A stretch of DNA of 64,000 bases from Parvularculaceae bacterium (GTDB lineage: Bacteria > Pseudomonadota > Alphaproteobacteria > Caulobacterales > Parvularculaceae): positions 124,001-188,000 of the forward strand of contig JANQSJ010000004.1 in the NCBI GenBank assembly GCA_028284065.1. The letters run 5' to 3'. How positions within the stretch are numbered: the stretch's first letter is position 1; each line of letters begins with the position of its first letter. Below are positions 63,238 through 64,000 of this stretch, piece after piece. Below the pieces are notes generated by a model, which was not told the origin of the DNA, did no database searches, and saw nothing but the letters and a program-made list of their open reading frames with translations. Position numbers and translations under genes: made by a program.

Positions 63238-64000
63238 ATGCGTTATCTTCCGCTTTCGGACGAAGACCGCCGCCGAATGCTCGCAACGATCGGGGCCGCC
63301 GATATTGGCGAGCTGTTCGCAGACGTTCCTGCTGATGCGCTCGACCCGCCGCTCGATCTGCCGAAACATAAGTCCGAGCTTGAGGTTGAGCGTATCCTCG
63401 GCGGCCTCGCCGCTAGGAACCGGACGGCGTCGGAAGGCCCCTTCTTTCTAGGATGCGGCGCTTACAAGCACCATGTGCCCGCCACAGTCGACCATATCAT
63501 TCAGCGTTCGGAATTCCTGACATCGTACACGCCCTACCAGCCCGAGATTGCGCAAGGAACGCTGCAATACCTCTTCGAGTTCCAGACGCAGGTGGCGGCG
63601 CTTACGGGCATGGAGGTGGCGAACGCCTCCATGTATGACGGCTCGACGGCGTGCGGCGAGGCGGCCCTGATGGCGCGCCGGATCACGAAGCGCAAAAGGG
63701 TCGTTCTGTCTGGTGGGCTGCATCCGCACTATGCATCCGTGACGCGCATGAGTTCGGAGCTTGTGGGCGACGAGGTGGAATTCGCGCCGATATCTGTCGA
63801 CGCGCGCGAAGATCTTGCGCACCTCATCGACGAAGCCACCTCATGCGTTATCGTTCAGAATCCGGATGTGTTCGGAAATGTGCGCGATCTGAGGCCAATT
63901 GCGGCCGCAGCGCACGAAAAGGGCGCGCTCCTCATCGCGGTCTTCGCGGAGGCGATGTCGCTCGGGGCGATTGAAAGCCCTGGCGCGATGGGCGCGGACA
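63238..64000 (+). CDS. gcvPA: Glycine dehydrogenase (decarboxylating) subunit 1, N-terminal part (runs off window)
   Basis: The first 254 residues are present, from ATG 63238 to the edge with no stop. The N-terminus [31 protein letters not shown] is typical of the split (two-subunit) P protein; later [65 protein letters not shown] carries the PLP-enzyme N-terminal pattern. Subunit 1 pairs with GcvPB, expected just downstream. P protein decarboxylates glycine and loads the H protein. Three bases separate it from gcvH. Confidence 0.95.
   Translation, partial: MRYLPLSDEDRRRMLATIGAADIGELFADVPADALDPPLDLPKHKSELEVERILGGLAARNRTASEGPFFLGCGAYKHHVPATVDHIIQRSEFLTSYTPYQPEIAQGTLQYLFEFQTQVAALTGMEVANASMYDGSTACGEAALMARRITKRKRVVLSGGLHPHYASVTRMSSELVGDEVEFAPISVDAREDLAHLIDEATSCVIVQNPDVFGNVRDLRPIAAAAHEKGALLIAVFAEAMSLGAIESPGAMGAD

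Noticed and set aside
1-64000. tRNA, rRNA, CRISPR array, prophage or insertion sequence
   Set aside because: I looked for tRNA arms, repeat-spacer patterns, transposase or integrase motifs and found none.

Overview
The window is high-GC DNA with tightly packed single-copy housekeeping genes. It looks like the chromosome of a free-living alphaproteobacterium, possibly near the Caulobacterales/Parvularculales (lineage is inference). The main evidence is a circularly permuted two-piece tmRNA gene, a DivL-type pseudokinase with Tyr in place of the phospho-accepting His, an alphaproteobacterial GAAC-N7-GAAC SOS box before recA, the 5' end of a large-type NAD-glutamate dehydrogenase, and an alpha-type SspB. 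There is no rRNA, tRNA, CRISPR array, phage or insertion sequence.

Layout. 0-8 kb (minus strand): start of NAD-glutamate dehydrogenase, a small membrane protein, a cupin, a TPR-like secreted protein, the DivL-like protein and an AsmA-family protein. 8-16.5 kb: recA, alaS, a GIN-domain surface/periplasmic protein, NADP isocitrate dehydrogenase, a GNAT acetyltransferase, trmJ and a queuosine-precursor transporter. 16.5-24.5 kb: a Gly-rich secreted protein with a VPLPA/PEP-CTERM-like tail, MlaA, then a methionine-cycle operon (ArsR-methyltransferase regulator, metF, metH without its homocysteine domain), a 32-residue membrane peptide and a TerB/J-domain protein. 24.5-34 kb: a DMT transporter with AmiD amidase, a GlnE-like protein that has lost both catalytic DxD motifs, a ClC protein, and a compact TetR / fatty acid hydroxylase / ABC-membrane-domain operon preceded by a perfect 20-bp palindrome. 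34-42 kb: ALDH7-type dehydrogenase, SRPBCC protein, fumC, a truncated TPR gene, a TrmH methylase, a DUF5996 protein, then sspB beside ssrA (tmRNA). 42-55 kb: HTH protein, DUF4153-like membrane protein, thyA-folA, an NTF2-like secreted protein, mrp, hflK-hflC-degP, serB, miaA. 55-64 kb: isoaspartyl peptidase, gpmA, an HxlR regulator, a small secreted protein, class II DAHP synthase, a Gfo/Idh/MocA oxidoreductase and a gcvT-gcvH-gcvPA operon behind a tandem glycine riboswitch.

Functional links. Several neighbourhoods join partners of one process: ssrA with sspB (tag and ClpXP adaptor), hflKC with degP (membrane protein quality control), thyA with folA (thymidylate/folate cycle), metF with metH (methyl cycle), and gcvT/H/P with a glycine sensor. 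The least ordinary items are the catalytically degenerate GlnE, the partly duplicated tmRNA 3' segment, the TetR-hydroxylase-ABC operon and the exosortase-type C-terminal signal. I see no clearly new multi-gene defence or mobile system.
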